Positions 27,265 to 35,339 of a stretch of 64,000 nt of DNA are shown piece by piece (the first letter of the stretch is position 1; every line of letters starts with the position of its first letter). Under the pieces are notes generated by a model that was not told the origin of the DNA, searched no databases, and was given only the letters and a program-made list of their open reading frames with translations. The stretch comes from an uncultured Methanomassiliicoccales archaeon. Lineage in GTDB: Archaea > Thermoplasmatota > Thermoplasmata > Methanomassiliicoccales > Methanomethylophilaceae. The DNA lies in the NCBI GenBank assembly GCA_949292635.1, contig CASEZY010000001.1:62001-126000 (forward strand), given 5' to 3'. A program made the position numbers and the translations under genes.

Positions 27265-28494
27265 TCAGACCCCCTCCAGAAGCCAATCGACCACCTGTAC
27301 CACCTTGATTCCGCCGATATCCTTGATCGGATACCTGTCGTATGTCACGATGGTCTTGGGGTAATTGTCCTTCAGAGCCCTCAACGGCTTCAGTTCCCGT
27401 TCGCGGGTCACATCGTCGATTATGCTCACGGCAACCTGATAATACGACAATTCCCCATCTGACGAAACGACGAAATCCACCTCTCTACCGTCCACATCCA
27501 AAGTGGCGGCGGACCCGAATCTGTACAGAAGTTCGTTGTATACCACATTCTCCAACAGACCGGACAGTCCTCCATCCTTCATGGGTGCCACATGATTCCT
27601 GATCCCCAGATCGGTGGCGTAGAACTTGTCGGTAGTTTCCATATACCCTCCGGTCGCGGAACTGACCCTCTCAGACCTGGACATCAGAAGCGCATCGTCG
27701 ATGGCAACCATGTATTCCGATATCGTGGCGGCTGTGACCTTCTGCCCTTTGCTCGTCAGGAAGCCGGCGATGTTCTTCGGAGATGTGCGATTGCCGATGT
27801 TCCTCATCAGATACAATATAAAATTCTCCATGACAGCAGGGTTACGAATGCTATGACGTCCGAAGATGTCCTTGGAATAAACCGTCCGGTAGATCCCTTC
27901 CAACACCGCCGGGATCAACGGTCTTGCTGACAGGCCCTCCGCCACCGCTATGGCAGGCATGCCGCCATGGACCAGATATGTGTCGAACAGCTCGTGTGGA
28001 GACAGACCGCTATCCTCCCTGAAGGACACATATTCCGAGAAGGACAGTGGCCGGACCCTGACCTCTATGTACCTTCCGGAGAGACGGGTCGAAAGATCCG
28101 TGGACAGCATCTGCGAATTGGAACCGGTTATGTAGATGTCCACACCCTTCCCGTAGAGCGAAGCCACAGGTATCTCCCACCCCTGTACCGTCTGAACCTC
28201 GTCTATGAAGAGATACGACCCTCTCTCGGTAGGAATCTTGGATGAGACATACTTGGACAGAGACGACCCGTCCCGCGGAAGTTCCGGGTCATCCGATTCC
28301 AGGTTCAGGTAGAGCACCCGCTCGGCAGGAATCCCCGAGTCCATCAGTTCCTGGATGAATTGCTTCATCAGAGTGGACTTGCCGCATCTGCGGATGCCCG
28401 TTATGACCTTGATGAAGGGAGTACCCTTTGCGAGTCGTAACAGATTCGTGTACTTCTCACGAGGTCTTATCGGCCAATCGTCGCCATCTGCCAT
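27265..28494 (-). CDS. AAA_14/DUF4143 ATPase (copy 2, nuclease-like lysine lost)
   Basis: A 409-residue member of the same family as its neighbour but of a different subgroup. Walker A is GIRRCGKS, Walker B SYLFIDEVQ, and ITGSNSQMLS is the sensor segment; LSGRYIEVRVRPLSFSEY marks the winged-helix boundary. In the C-terminal domain EVD (338-340) is kept, but the expected E-x-K is QVAVS (353-357), so nuclease activity is unlikely. It is preceded by AT-rich inverted repeats. Likely a tandem mobile-type cassette with copy 1. Confidence 0.87.
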   Translation of the reverse strand: MADGDDWPIRPREKYTNLLRLAKGTPFIKVITGIRRCGKSTLMKQFIQELMDSGIPAERVLYLNLESDDPELPRDGSSLSKYVSSKIPTERGSYLFIDEVQTVQGWEIPVASLYGKGVDIYITGSNSQMLSTDLSTRLSGRYIEVRVRPLSFSEYVSFREDSGLSPHELFDTYLVHGGMPAIAVAEGLSARPLIPAVLEGIYRTVYSKDIFGRHSIRNPAVMENFILYLMRNIGNRTSPKNIAGFLTSKGQKVTAATISEYMVAIDDALLMSRSERVSSATGGYMETTDKFYATDLGIRNHVAPMKDGGLSGLLENVVYNELLYRFGSAATLDVDGREVDFVVSSDGELSYYQVAVSIIDDVTRERELKPLRALKDNYPKTIVTYDRYPIKDIGGIKVVQVVDWLLEGV

Positions 28495-28498
28495 ATGA

Positions 28499-28593
28499 CA
28501 TAGTATACTTTGTTCTTTTATAAATACTTTAGAAAATAGATAATTACAATTACCTATTTTGTAAAAATATAGTAATTAATCAACCATACTATG
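28499..28593. repeat. AT-rich inverted repeats upstream of DUF4143 copy 2
   Basis: CATAGTAT (28499-28506) and ATACTATG (28586-28593) form an 8-bp inverted pair about 80 bases apart. Inside them AAAATAG (28533-28539) and CTATTTT (28554-28560) form a second pair. The block is much richer in A+T than the flanks and must contain the promoter of copy 2 and may have regulatory or structural roles. Confidence 0.5.
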
Positions 28594-28699
28594 CTATTTT
28601 TAATCATCTCTGTGGAAAGGACAACACACCTCGAGGAAGAGCACATTCCGATTGTGAGGTTCTTCTACCCCCAAAGCGTTGGTCCCCCGGAGGAATGAG

Positions 28700-29518
28700 A
28701 TGCCTGAACTGCCTGAGGTCGAGACGGTCAGAAGGGCGATAGGTCCGCTGATCCAAGGAAGGAGGGTCATATCCGCTGAGATCCGCAACGACAAGATCGT
28801 CGCATTCCCCAATGCCGGCTCATTCGCCGAACATATTGTAGGGAAGAGATTCGGGGAGCTGCGCCGCAGAGGGAAGTTCCTCATCGCGGACATGGACGAC
28901 GGATGGAGACTGATCATCCATCTCCGCATGACCGGATGCCTCACGTTCTGCGACCCGTCGTATCCGGAAGAGAAGCACACCCATATCGTCATCCGCACCG
29001 ACGACGGGGAGCTCAGGTTCTCCGACATGCGCCGCTTCGGCAGGATGTGGTTGCTGTCACCGGATGACGAGGACGTCACCGGCGTGGAGAGACTTGGCCC
29101 CGAACCTGACGATCCCGCCATGTGCGGCCCCTATCTCAAGGATGCCGTAGGCGGGAGCAGACGTGCGATCAAGGAGTGCATTTTGGATCAGAGCACTATC
29201 GCCGGCGTTGGCAACATCTACGCTGACGAGAGCCTCTACTCCGCGGGGATACGCCCGTCAAGACCAGCCTGCAGTCTAAATGACGAAGAATACGACAGAC
29301 TGGCACATACCATATGCGACACCATCTTGTTCTTCACGGAGAAGAACACCGTCACCCCGGAGGAGTATCTCGAGAGCAAAGGCCGCGACTATCATAACAC
29401 CCCCTATCTAAGGGTCTACGGCCACGCCGGCGAGCCATGCCGGAGATGCGGCACCATCCTGGAGCGCACGGTGATCGGCGGCAGGGGGAGCGTGTACTGT
29501 CCCGGATGCCAAAGATGA
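28700..29518 (+). CDS. mutM: Formamidopyrimidine-DNA glycosylase (Fpg/MutM)
   Basis: A 272-residue bifunctional glycosylase/AP lyase that removes 8-oxoguanine and ring-opened purines. The N-terminal PELPEVETVRRAI gives the catalytic Pro2-Glu3; RRRGKFLI holds the DNA-contacting lysine; a helix-two-turn-helix (IKECILDQSTIAGVGNIYADESLY) and a C-terminal zinc finger with CRRCG...CPGC follow. The start must be the ATG at 28700, because Pro2 is the nucleophile. Fpg is a bacterial family that is rare in archaea, so transfer is likely. Confidence 0.95.
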   Translation: MPELPEVETVRRAIGPLIQGRRVISAEIRNDKIVAFPNAGSFAEHIVGKRFGELRRRGKFLIADMDDGWRLIIHLRMTGCLTFCDPSYPEEKHTHIVIRTDDGELRFSDMRRFGRMWLLSPDDEDVTGVERLGPEPDDPAMCGPYLKDAVGGSRRAIKECILDQSTIAGVGNIYADESLYSAGIRPSRPACSLNDEEYDRLAHTICDTILFFTEKNTVTPEEYLESKGRDYHNTPYLRVYGHAGEPCRRCGTILERTVIGGRGSVYCPGCQR

Positions 29519-29549
29519 TGCAGTAACGTCTGAGATTACAGCAAAATAC

Positions 29550-29582
29550 GTGCCTACGGTACGCATACCGTATAACTGGCAC
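29550..29582 (+). other. Structured element before the SMR pair
   Basis: TACGGTA (29555-29561) and TACCGTA (29566-29572) form a perfect 7-bp stem around CGCA, enclosed by a second stem GTGCC (29550-29554)/GGCAC (29578-29582), with a 5-base bulge. It lies about 50 bases before the first SMR gene. It could be an operator or an RNA leader. It does not match the guanidine riboswitch loops that I know. Confidence 0.45.
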
Positions 29583-29632
29583 ATGGAATGATTGAAATAT
29601 CCTGTAACCAACTGACATGCATGGACGCTACA

Positions 29633-29956
29633 ATGGCTTGGATCCTCATCATCATAGCGGGACTCATGGAGCCCTGCTGGGTGTACACATTGGAGAGATC
29701 CGAGAACTTCAAGCAACTGCAGTGGGCGGCGCTCACCGTGGTCCTGGTGGTCATCGACATAATCCTGCTGTCGCAGGCCATGACCGTCCTCGGTCCCGGC
29801 ACGTCGTACGCCATCTGGGTGGGAATCGGTGCCGTGTGCACGTTGATCATGGGGATCCTGATCTTCGACGACAGCGCATCCTGGCTGAGGATCGCGTTCG
29901 TGATGCTGATCATCGTGGGCATCGCGGGAATACACATAACCGCCGGAGGTGCCTGA
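29633..29956 (+). CDS. Small multidrug resistance (SMR) family subunit 1
   Basis: A 107-residue protein with four transmembrane helices. The essential membrane glutamate is E13 in AGLMEPCW; the loop GPGTSYAIWVGIGAV is the SMR signature. The ATG at 29633 places E13 as in the Gdx/SugE branch; an ATG 12 bases earlier is possible. It is paired with a second, different SMR gene one base downstream, so the two probably form a heterodimer of the YkkCD type. Substrate is a small cation, possibly guanidinium, by family analogy. Confidence 0.85.
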   Translation: MAWILIIIAGLMEPCWVYTLERSENFKQLQWAALTVVLVVIDIILLSQAMTVLGPGTSYAIWVGIGAVCTLIMGILIFDDSASWLRIAFVMLIIVGIAGIHITAGGA

Positions 29957-29957
29957 T

Positions 29958-30305
29958 ATGGACACTCACAAACAAGGCTGGGTCATATTGATCGTGGCCG
30001 GTCTGATGGAGGTGGTCTGGGCGGTGGCCATGGGCCAGTCCGACGGTTTCACCATATGGTACTACGACATCATCGTGGCGGTGTTCCTGGTGCTCAGCAT
30101 GTACCTGCTGTCCAAGGCGTTCTCCGCCGGTGTGCCGGTGGGGACCGGATACGCTGTGTGGACCGGCGTGGGTGCCGTGGGCACCATGGCGGTCTCCCTG
30201 TTCATGGGTACCGAGACGGCATCCGCCATCCGCCTGATGTTCGTGGCACTGATCATCATCGGTATCGTGGGCCTGCAGCTCACCTCCCAGCCCAAGGAGG
30301 AATGA
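29958..30305 (+). CDS. Small multidrug resistance (SMR) family subunit 2, SugE/Gdx-like
   Basis: A 115-residue, four-helix membrane protein with AGLMEVVWAVAMGQSDGF and GVPVGTGYAVWTGVGAVGT, a close match to the Gdx/SugE subtype, which exports guanidinium. The conserved glutamate is in GLMEVVW. GGAGGTG lies six bases before the ATG at 29958, within the end of the partner gene. The head-to-tail pair of unequal SMR subunits suggests an antiparallel heterodimer. Confidence 0.87.
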   Translation: MDTHKQGWVILIVAGLMEVVWAVAMGQSDGFTIWYYDIIVAVFLVLSMYLLSKAFSAGVPVGTGYAVWTGVGAVGTMAVSLFMGTETASAIRLMFVALIIIGIVGLQLTSQPKEE

Positions 30306-30391
30306 CCAAGGGGGCGCTCCGGCGCCCCATCTTACCCTTTCTACCGTTTCGACTGCCAGTGGTTTATACCCCGCACGCACATTACCCGACC

Positions 30392-30865
30392 ATGGCGATA
30401 GAGAAAGGCGACACCGCTCCCGACTTCACGGTCAAGAGCACCGACAAGTCCGATTTCACCCTCAGCGAGCACCTGAAGAAGAACCCCGTGCTGCTGAACT
30501 TCTACGCCGGGGACTTCGGCATCAACTGCACCATCTACATGACCAAGTTCGCCGAGAGGTACGAGGAGATCCTGGCCACCGGAGTGGAGTTCGTTGCCAT
30601 CAACCCCGACAGCATGGACATGCACGAATCGTTCAAGAGCAGGGTCAGGCTGCCCTGGGAGTTCCTCCACGACAAGGACCAGGAGGTCAGCAAGGCCTTC
30701 GGTGCCATCGTGGGTCCGGGACACATGACCACCGGCTTCACCAACCGCGAGTTCTTCCTCATCGGACAGGACGGGAAGGTGCTGTGGACCTGGAAGGCCC
30801 CGGTGCCGAAGACCCTGCCGGACTTCGACGAGACCCTGAACGCGATCAAGGAAGCGCTTCAGTGA
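30392..30865 (+). CDS. Peroxiredoxin-like (AhpC/TSA) protein with altered active site
   Basis: A 157-residue thioredoxin-fold protein. It begins AIEKGDTAPDFTVKSTDKSDFTLSEHL, typical of peroxiredoxins, but the catalytic motif P-x3-(T/S)-x2-C is degenerate: FYAGDFGINCT keeps the cysteine while the proline is alanine and the Thr/Ser is glycine. Peroxide reduction may therefore be weak or replaced by another thiol function. TTTATA at 30363-30368 is about 25 bases before the ATG, so the message is leaderless. Its 3' end overlaps the convergent gene by 7 bases. Confidence 0.8.
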   Translation: MAIEKGDTAPDFTVKSTDKSDFTLSEHLKKNPVLLNFYAGDFGINCTIYMTKFAERYEEILATGVEFVAINPDSMDMHESFKSRVRLPWEFLHDKDQEVSKAFGAIVGPGHMTTGFTNREFFLIGQDGKVLWTWKAPVPKTLPDFDETLNAIKEALQ

Positions 30866-31530
30866 TCCACAAGGCGGACGCCGGTGACCTCCAGGGTGCC
30901 GGCGTTCCGCTCCGTCATCCTTTCCGATGATGACATCTCCACTTTTTTGAGATGCATCGGCGAGTCCAGGGTCATGGATTCGTACTCCCCTCCCTCGCCC
31001 ATCACGCTTATCCCGTACCTGTCGCGGATCTTCTTCAGGTCCTTCAGAGCGTCAGCGTCCAACTCCCGGCCCAGCCATTCCGGGCCCAATCCCTCGGCGG
31101 CCACACCCGCCACCACGGCCTTGACGCCGGCAGAGACGAACTCTCCGTAGAGCATGTCCTGGTCCTTCCTCCATAGAGGTGCCAGCACCACCAGGTCCAG
31201 GTCTCCGCAGACACCGTTGATGCGCTCCCACTGGTAGTCCGACCACAGAGCGCCGACCACCACGCCGTCGATGTCCAGACCCTCCAGGGCTCTGCGCAGT
31301 GCATCGAGATCACCGGACTCGGTGCCGTCGCTGTCCTCGGCTATGAGCTCCTTCCCCATGGCCTCCGCCATCTTCGGCACCACCGACAGGTTGGGGGTAT
31401 GGAAGACCCAGGACGCACGGTCCGCAGGGCGAACGGTGACCAGGTAAGGCACGACATGACCCATCTGCTCCGCCACGTACATGGCGAAGGTGGAGTCCTT
31501 CCCTCCCGAATACAGGGCGGCGAGACGCAT
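30859..31530 (-). CDS. Dph6/MJ0570-type ATP-binding protein (diphthine-ammonia ligase family)
   Basis: A 223-residue adenine-nucleotide alpha-hydrolase with the PP-loop LYSGGKDSTFAMY at the N-terminus and the conserved GEGGEYESMTLDSP near the C-terminus. The family amidates diphthine on elongation factor 2, completing diphthamide, in eukaryotes and probably archaea. The ATG at 31530 is preceded by a GGCGGGGG run. It is divergent from arfB with 53 bases between them. Confidence 0.87.
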   Translation of the reverse strand: MRLAALYSGGKDSTFAMYVAEQMGHVVPYLVTVRPADRASWVFHTPNLSVVPKMAEAMGKELIAEDSDGTESGDLDALRRALEGLDIDGVVVGALWSDYQWERINGVCGDLDLVVLAPLWRKDQDMLYGEFVSAGVKAVVAGVAAEGLGPEWLGRELDADALKDLKKIRDRYGISVMGEGGEYESMTLDSPMHLKKVEMSSSERMTERNAGTLEVTGVRLVDH

Positions 31531-31583
31531 GCCCCCGCCATGGCACAGGTTAAAATTAATGTCTTGCACGCCGTTGACGGGCT

Positions 31584-32294
31584 ATGCGCATGGACGAGAT
31601 GACCTCCGACGGATTCGCCTCTTTGATTTCCAGGGGTGCGGCGGTCATCCTGCCCTACGGGGGCACCGAGGCCCACGCCCATCACCTCCCTCTCGGAACG
31701 GATTCCTTCCAGCCGGAGAGGGTGGCCGAGCTGGTGGCAGAGGCCACGGGATCGATAATCGCACCTACCATGCCCTACGCCCACCACTCCTCGATGAAGA
31801 CGGTGCCTGGCACTGTGGCCATGGGCTTCGATACCGTCCGTTCCTTCACCCGGGACTTCCTGGACTCCATGGAGAGGCACGGGGTGAGTATGGCCGTGAT
31901 CGTGTGCGGCCACGCCGGCGCCTCCCACCTCTCCGCGGTGGCGGAGGCCTGCCGCTCCTTCAAGGAGTCCGGCGGGAGGATGACCACCATCGCTGTGTGC
32001 GACTACATCATCGGCGAGGAGTTGGACGTGGGCGCACCGGAGGGCGACGGACACGCCGGCATGGCGGAGACCTCCCGCATCATGGCGATCCGCCCGGAAC
32101 TGGTGGTGAACGGACGGCACACGGGCAGACTCACCGGCGACGACGGCATCGTGATCGCCAGGGGATGCGACCGGTTCGAAGGACTCATGCAGGGCGACAC
32201 CCTCAACGCATCCGCCGATAAGGGTGATGCGCTCAACAGATTCATAGCGGAGAGGATCATCCGCATCATGGGAGAAGCAGGAAATGGCCAATGA
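31584..32294 (+). CDS. arfB: Creatininase-family deformylase ArfB
   Basis: A 236-residue metal-dependent amidohydrolase. PYGGTEAHAHHLPLGTDSF supplies the glutamate, histidine and aspartate ligands, and VCGHAGASH and GDGHAGMAETS the remaining ones. In methanogens ArfB removes the formyl group from the product of ArfA (GTP cyclohydrolase III) in the riboflavin/F420 deazaflavin route. The creatininase family also includes other amidases, so the assignment rests on family plus organism. It overlaps rpiA by 11 bases. Confidence 0.78.
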   Translation: MRMDEMTSDGFASLISRGAAVILPYGGTEAHAHHLPLGTDSFQPERVAELVAEATGSIIAPTMPYAHHSSMKTVPGTVAMGFDTVRSFTRDFLDSMERHGVSMAVIVCGHAGASHLSAVAEACRSFKESGGRMTTIAVCDYIIGEELDVGAPEGDGHAGMAETSRIMAIRPELVVNGRHTGRLTGDDGIVIARGCDRFEGLMQGDTLNASADKGDALNRFIAERIIRIMGEAGNGQ

Positions 32295-32976
32295 CGAGAT
32301 GAAGAAGGCGGTGGCCGTCAGGGCCGTGGACGAATACGTCAAGGACGGGATGACCGTGGGCCTCGGTACGGGCTCCACGGCGTACCACGCCATCAACCGC
32401 ATCGGCGAGCTGGTGAACGACAAGGGATACAACCTCAGATTCGTGGCCACCTCCGTCAGGAGCGAGGAGCAGGCCAAGAGCCTCGGGCTGGAGGTCCTGG
32501 ACGTGAACGACGTGGAAAGGGTCGACCTCACCATCGACGGCGCTGACGAGGTGGATCCCAACATGCAGCTCGTGAAGGGTCTCGGCGGTGCACTGATCCG
32601 CGAGAAGATCATCGCCGCCGCATCCGTGGCCGAGGTGATCATCGTCGACGACAGCAAACTGGTGGAGAAGCTGGGCACCAAGGCACCGCTGCCGGTGGAG
32701 GTCCTCAGGTTCGGCCATCTGAAGACCAAGTACGCCCTGGAGCTGCAGGGGTGCAAGGCGGAGCTCCGCATGGGCGCCGACGGGAAGCCCTTCGTCACCG
32801 ACAACGGGAACTACATCTACGACTGCAGGTTCCCCGACGGCATCGACAACCCGTTCTTCCTGGAGTCCAGGATCAACGTCATCCCGGGTACGGTGGACAA
32901 CGGCCTCTTCCTGAACACCGCCACCACGGTGCTGATATCCCATCCCGACGGGACCATCGACAAGATGGGGGCATGA
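32284..32976 (+). CDS. rpiA: Ribose-5-phosphate isomerase A
   Basis: A 230-residue enzyme interconverting ribose 5-phosphate and ribulose 5-phosphate. The motifs GLGTGSTAYHAI, DLTIDGADEVDP, KGLGGALIREKI and PVEVLRFG are all present and in order. In archaea it supplies ribose from the ribulose monophosphate or related routes. Its start lies within the end of arfB, so it is coupled to it. An AT-rich inverted repeat follows the stop. Confidence 0.95.
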   Translation: MANDEMKKAVAVRAVDEYVKDGMTVGLGTGSTAYHAINRIGELVNDKGYNLRFVATSVRSEEQAKSLGLEVLDVNDVERVDLTIDGADEVDPNMQLVKGLGGALIREKIIAAASVAEVIIVDDSKLVEKLGTKAPLPVEVLRFGHLKTKYALELQGCKAELRMGADGKPFVTDNGNYIYDCRFPDGIDNPFFLESRINVIPGTVDNGLFLNTATTVLISHPDGTIDKMGA

Positions 32977-33085
32977 CCCCCTCCCTTCCTCTTATATTAT
33001 AAGGAAAGATAGAAACACGATGTGATGTGTTTTTATATGACCTCGATATTAGGCAACCCCTGCTCAGATTAACGGGTGATTATTA

Positions 33086-33361
33086 ATGAAGATGCCCAGG
33101 ACGATCAAGACATACTGCCCCTACTGTCAGACCCACACGGTCCATGACGTTGAGAGGGTCAAGAAGAAGAAGGCCAGCGAGCTCAAGTGGGGTCAGAGGA
33201 GATTCAGAAAGGTCACCGCAGGTTACGGTGGATTCCCCAGGCCCAAGCCCGACAGAGACAAGCCCACCAAGAGGGTCAACATCAGATACAGGTGCACCAC
33301 CTGCAAGAAGGCACACCTGACCGCCTGCATCAGGGCAAAGAAGTTCGAGCTCACGGAGTGA
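33086..33361 (+). CDS. rpl44e: 50S ribosomal protein L44e
   Basis: A 91-residue basic zinc-binding ribosomal protein with CPYC near the N-terminus and CTTC near the C-terminus. It begins [18 protein letters not shown]. It opens a conserved archaeal operon with S27e, aIF2-alpha, Nop10 and a PAC2 protein. A TTTTTATATG promoter stands at about 33030-33039. Confidence 0.96.
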   Translation: MKMPRTIKTYCPYCQTHTVHDVERVKKKKASELKWGQRRFRKVTAGYGGFPRPKPDRDKPTKRVNIRYRCTTCKKAHLTACIRAKKFELTE

Positions 33362-33366
33362 TCACA

Positions 33367-33534
33367 ATGGCTAGCGGTTTCATCAAGGTCAAGTGCAAGG
33401 ACTGCGGAAACGAGCAGATCGCGTTCAGCAAGCCCGCCACCACCGTGTCCTGCACAGTGTGCAGCGCCACCCTGGTCCGCTCCACCGGCGGAAAGGGCGA
33501 CGTGAAGGGCGAGATCATCGAGGAACTCAACTGA
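33367..33534 (+). CDS. rps27e: 30S ribosomal protein S27e
   Basis: A 55-residue zinc-ribbon protein with CKDCG and CTVC ligand pairs, separated by the expected beta-hairpin. It starts 5 bases after the L44e stop, and its stop overlaps the aIF2-alpha start by one base (TGATG). Confidence 0.95.
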   Translation: MASGFIKVKCKDCGNEQIAFSKPATTVSCTVCSATLVRSTGGKGDVKGEIIEELN

Positions 33535-34319
33535 TGTCCCGCGACAGAGGGTTCCCCGAGAACGGGGAACTGGTCGTCTGCACCGTAACGTCGGTGAAGA
33601 ACTACGGTGCGTTCGTCACACTCGACGAATACGACGGCAAGGAGGGCTTCGTCCACGTCAGGGACGTGGCCACCGGGTGGGTCAAGTACATCAGGGACTA
33701 CGTGAGGGAAGGGCAGAAGATTGTCTGCAAGGTCCTGGGCGTGGACTCCTCCAAGGGTCACATCGACCTGTCCCTGAAGTCCGTCAACGACCACCAGAAG
33801 CGGGAGAAGATCCAGCAGTGGAAGAACGAGAACAAGGCGGAGAAGCTGATGGAGATCGTCGCCGAGAGGCTGTCGATCCCCCTGGACGACGCCTACGACA
33901 GGTTCGGCAACGAGCTCATCGACACCTACGAGACCCTCTACGGAGCGTTCGAGGGCGTCGCCTCCTCCCCCGATGAACTGAGGGAGGACTACGACGGCCA
34001 GGACTGGGTGGAGACCTTCATCGACGTGGCGACGGAGAACATCACCCCGCCCTACGTGCAGATCGACGGCATCCTCGAGCTCACCACCATGGCCCCCGAC
34101 GGCGTGGAGCTGATCCGCAGCGCCCTGACGAAGGGCATCGAGGCCGCGGACGGCGCCAACGTGGAGATTGCCAGCGTGGGATCCCCCAGATACAGGGTGG
34201 TCATCACCGCCGACGAGTACAAGGACGCCGAGGATATCCTGAGGAAGGTGTCCAACGCGGTCATCAACGATTTCACCGCCGCGGGCGGCACCGCCGCCCT
34301 GAAGCGCGAGAGCAAGTGA
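33534..34319 (+). CDS. Translation initiation factor aIF2 subunit alpha
   Basis: A 261-residue factor. Residues 8-83 form an S1/OB domain (GELVVCTVTSVKNYGAFVTLDEYDGKEGFVHVRDV), followed by a helical domain (WKNENKAEKLMEIVAERL) and a C-terminal alpha/beta domain that binds aIF2-gamma. With the beta and gamma subunits it brings initiator tRNA to the ribosome. It sits between S27e and Nop10 in the usual archaeal order. Confidence 0.95.
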   Translation: MSRDRGFPENGELVVCTVTSVKNYGAFVTLDEYDGKEGFVHVRDVATGWVKYIRDYVREGQKIVCKVLGVDSSKGHIDLSLKSVNDHQKREKIQQWKNENKAEKLMEIVAERLSIPLDDAYDRFGNELIDTYETLYGAFEGVASSPDELREDYDGQDWVETFIDVATENITPPYVQIDGILELTTMAPDGVELIRSALTKGIEAADGANVEIASVGSPRYRVVITADEYKDAEDILRKVSNAVINDFTAAGGTAALKRESK

Positions 34320-34320
34320 C

Positions 34321-34521
34321 ATGAGGTCACGCCTTCTGCGCTGCCGGGAATGCGGGACATACACCATGAGGGGCACCTGTCCCCAATGCGGTCATCCCGC
34401 CTCCCCGCCCTCTCCTCCGAGATATTCCCCGGAGGACAGGTACGGCGAATACAGGAGAAGAACGATTCTGGAGGCATACGGTGAGAACGGAAAGTACGAT
34501 AGTGTTCAGCGCAAGGCCTGA
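34321..34521 (+). CDS. nop10: H/ACA ribonucleoprotein subunit Nop10
   Basis: A 66-residue protein. The CRECGTYTM and CPQCG zinc ribbon is followed by the conserved PSPPRYSPEDRYGEYRR linker and helix that bind Cbf5. It takes part in H/ACA-guided pseudouridylation of rRNA. Its last 41 bases overlap the PAC2 gene in another frame. Confidence 0.95.
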   Translation: MRSRLLRCRECGTYTMRGTCPQCGHPASPPSPPRYSPEDRYGEYRRRTILEAYGENGKYDSVQRKA

Positions 34522-35242
34522 ACTGGACCGTCCGATACTCATCGAGGGCCTTCCCGGCGTGGGGAATGTGGGCAAGATCGCCGCGGACTTCCTCGCCAAC
34601 AAGCTCAAGGCTGAGCATCTGGCAACACTGACGTCCCACCACCTGCCGCCGCAGGTGCTGGTGGACGGTGACGGGGTGGCGGTCATGCCCTCCAACGAGA
34701 TGTACTATCTGAAGGACGTGGGCACCAGCCACCTGGACGTGATCTTCCTTATCGGGGAGTTCCAGGCCACCACTCCCGACGGGCAGTACATCATCTGCGA
34801 GGACATGATGAAGAAGGTGTTCCTGCCCTACGACGTGTCCACCGTCTTCACCCTGGGAGGCTTCGGCACCGGACAGGTGAAGGAGGACGGCAGGGTGCTG
34901 GGCGTCGCCAGCGACACCGACATGAAGGAGCGTCTGGAGCCCTACGGCGTCACGTTCTCCCCCCACGAGCCCCCGGCGGGGATCGTAGGTGCCAGCGGCA
35001 TACTGGTGGGACTGTCCCAGCAGTACGGGATCGACGCCGCCTGCATCATCGGCGAGACCTCCGGATTCTTCGTGGACTACCGGGCGGGCATGCGCCTGAT
35101 CGAGGTGCTGGAGAGACTGCTGGGCCTCGAGCTGGACCTCTCCGAGCTGGAGGCCATGGCCAAGCAGATGGACGAGATCAACTCCAAGGTCATGAAGTAC
35201 GCCTCCCAGCAGCGCTCGGACAACCTGGGCTACATCGGCTGA
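34481..35242 (+). CDS. PAC2-family proteasome assembly chaperone homologue
   Basis: A 253-residue protein of the archaeal PAC2/PbaB family. The segment PILIEGLPGVGNVGKIAADFL is characteristic, as is GEFQATTPDGQY. Members resemble eukaryotic proteasome assembly chaperones and are often next to aIF2-alpha and nop10. It uses a GTG start at 34481 with GGAGG ten bases upstream; no other plausible start exists. The long overlap with nop10 indicates coupled translation. Confidence 0.87.
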   Translation: MRTESTIVFSARPELDRPILIEGLPGVGNVGKIAADFLANKLKAEHLATLTSHHLPPQVLVDGDGVAVMPSNEMYYLKDVGTSHLDVIFLIGEFQATTPDGQYIICEDMMKKVFLPYDVSTVFTLGGFGTGQVKEDGRVLGVASDTDMKERLEPYGVTFSPHEPPAGIVGASGILVGLSQQYGIDAACIIGETSGFFVDYRAGMRLIEVLERLLGLELDLSELEAMAKQMDEINSKVMKYASQQRSDNLGYIG

Positions 35243-35339
35243 TCTGGCACATATCGTATTCGAATGCTTTCGACGATACGGGCGCATTCTCGTATGACTT
35301 CGCGGGACCGCCGGTATAAACTATGGCGGATGCACCCGA

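Noticed and set aside
25540-28700. Direct repeat of the tRNA-Pro 3' end as attachment site of an integrated element
   Set aside because: I looked for a second copy of the tRNA 3' end near the far edge and found none, and there is no integrase gene.
29550-29582. Guanidine (mini-ykkC) riboswitch
   Set aside because: Loops do not have the ACGR sequence and only one compound hairpin is present.
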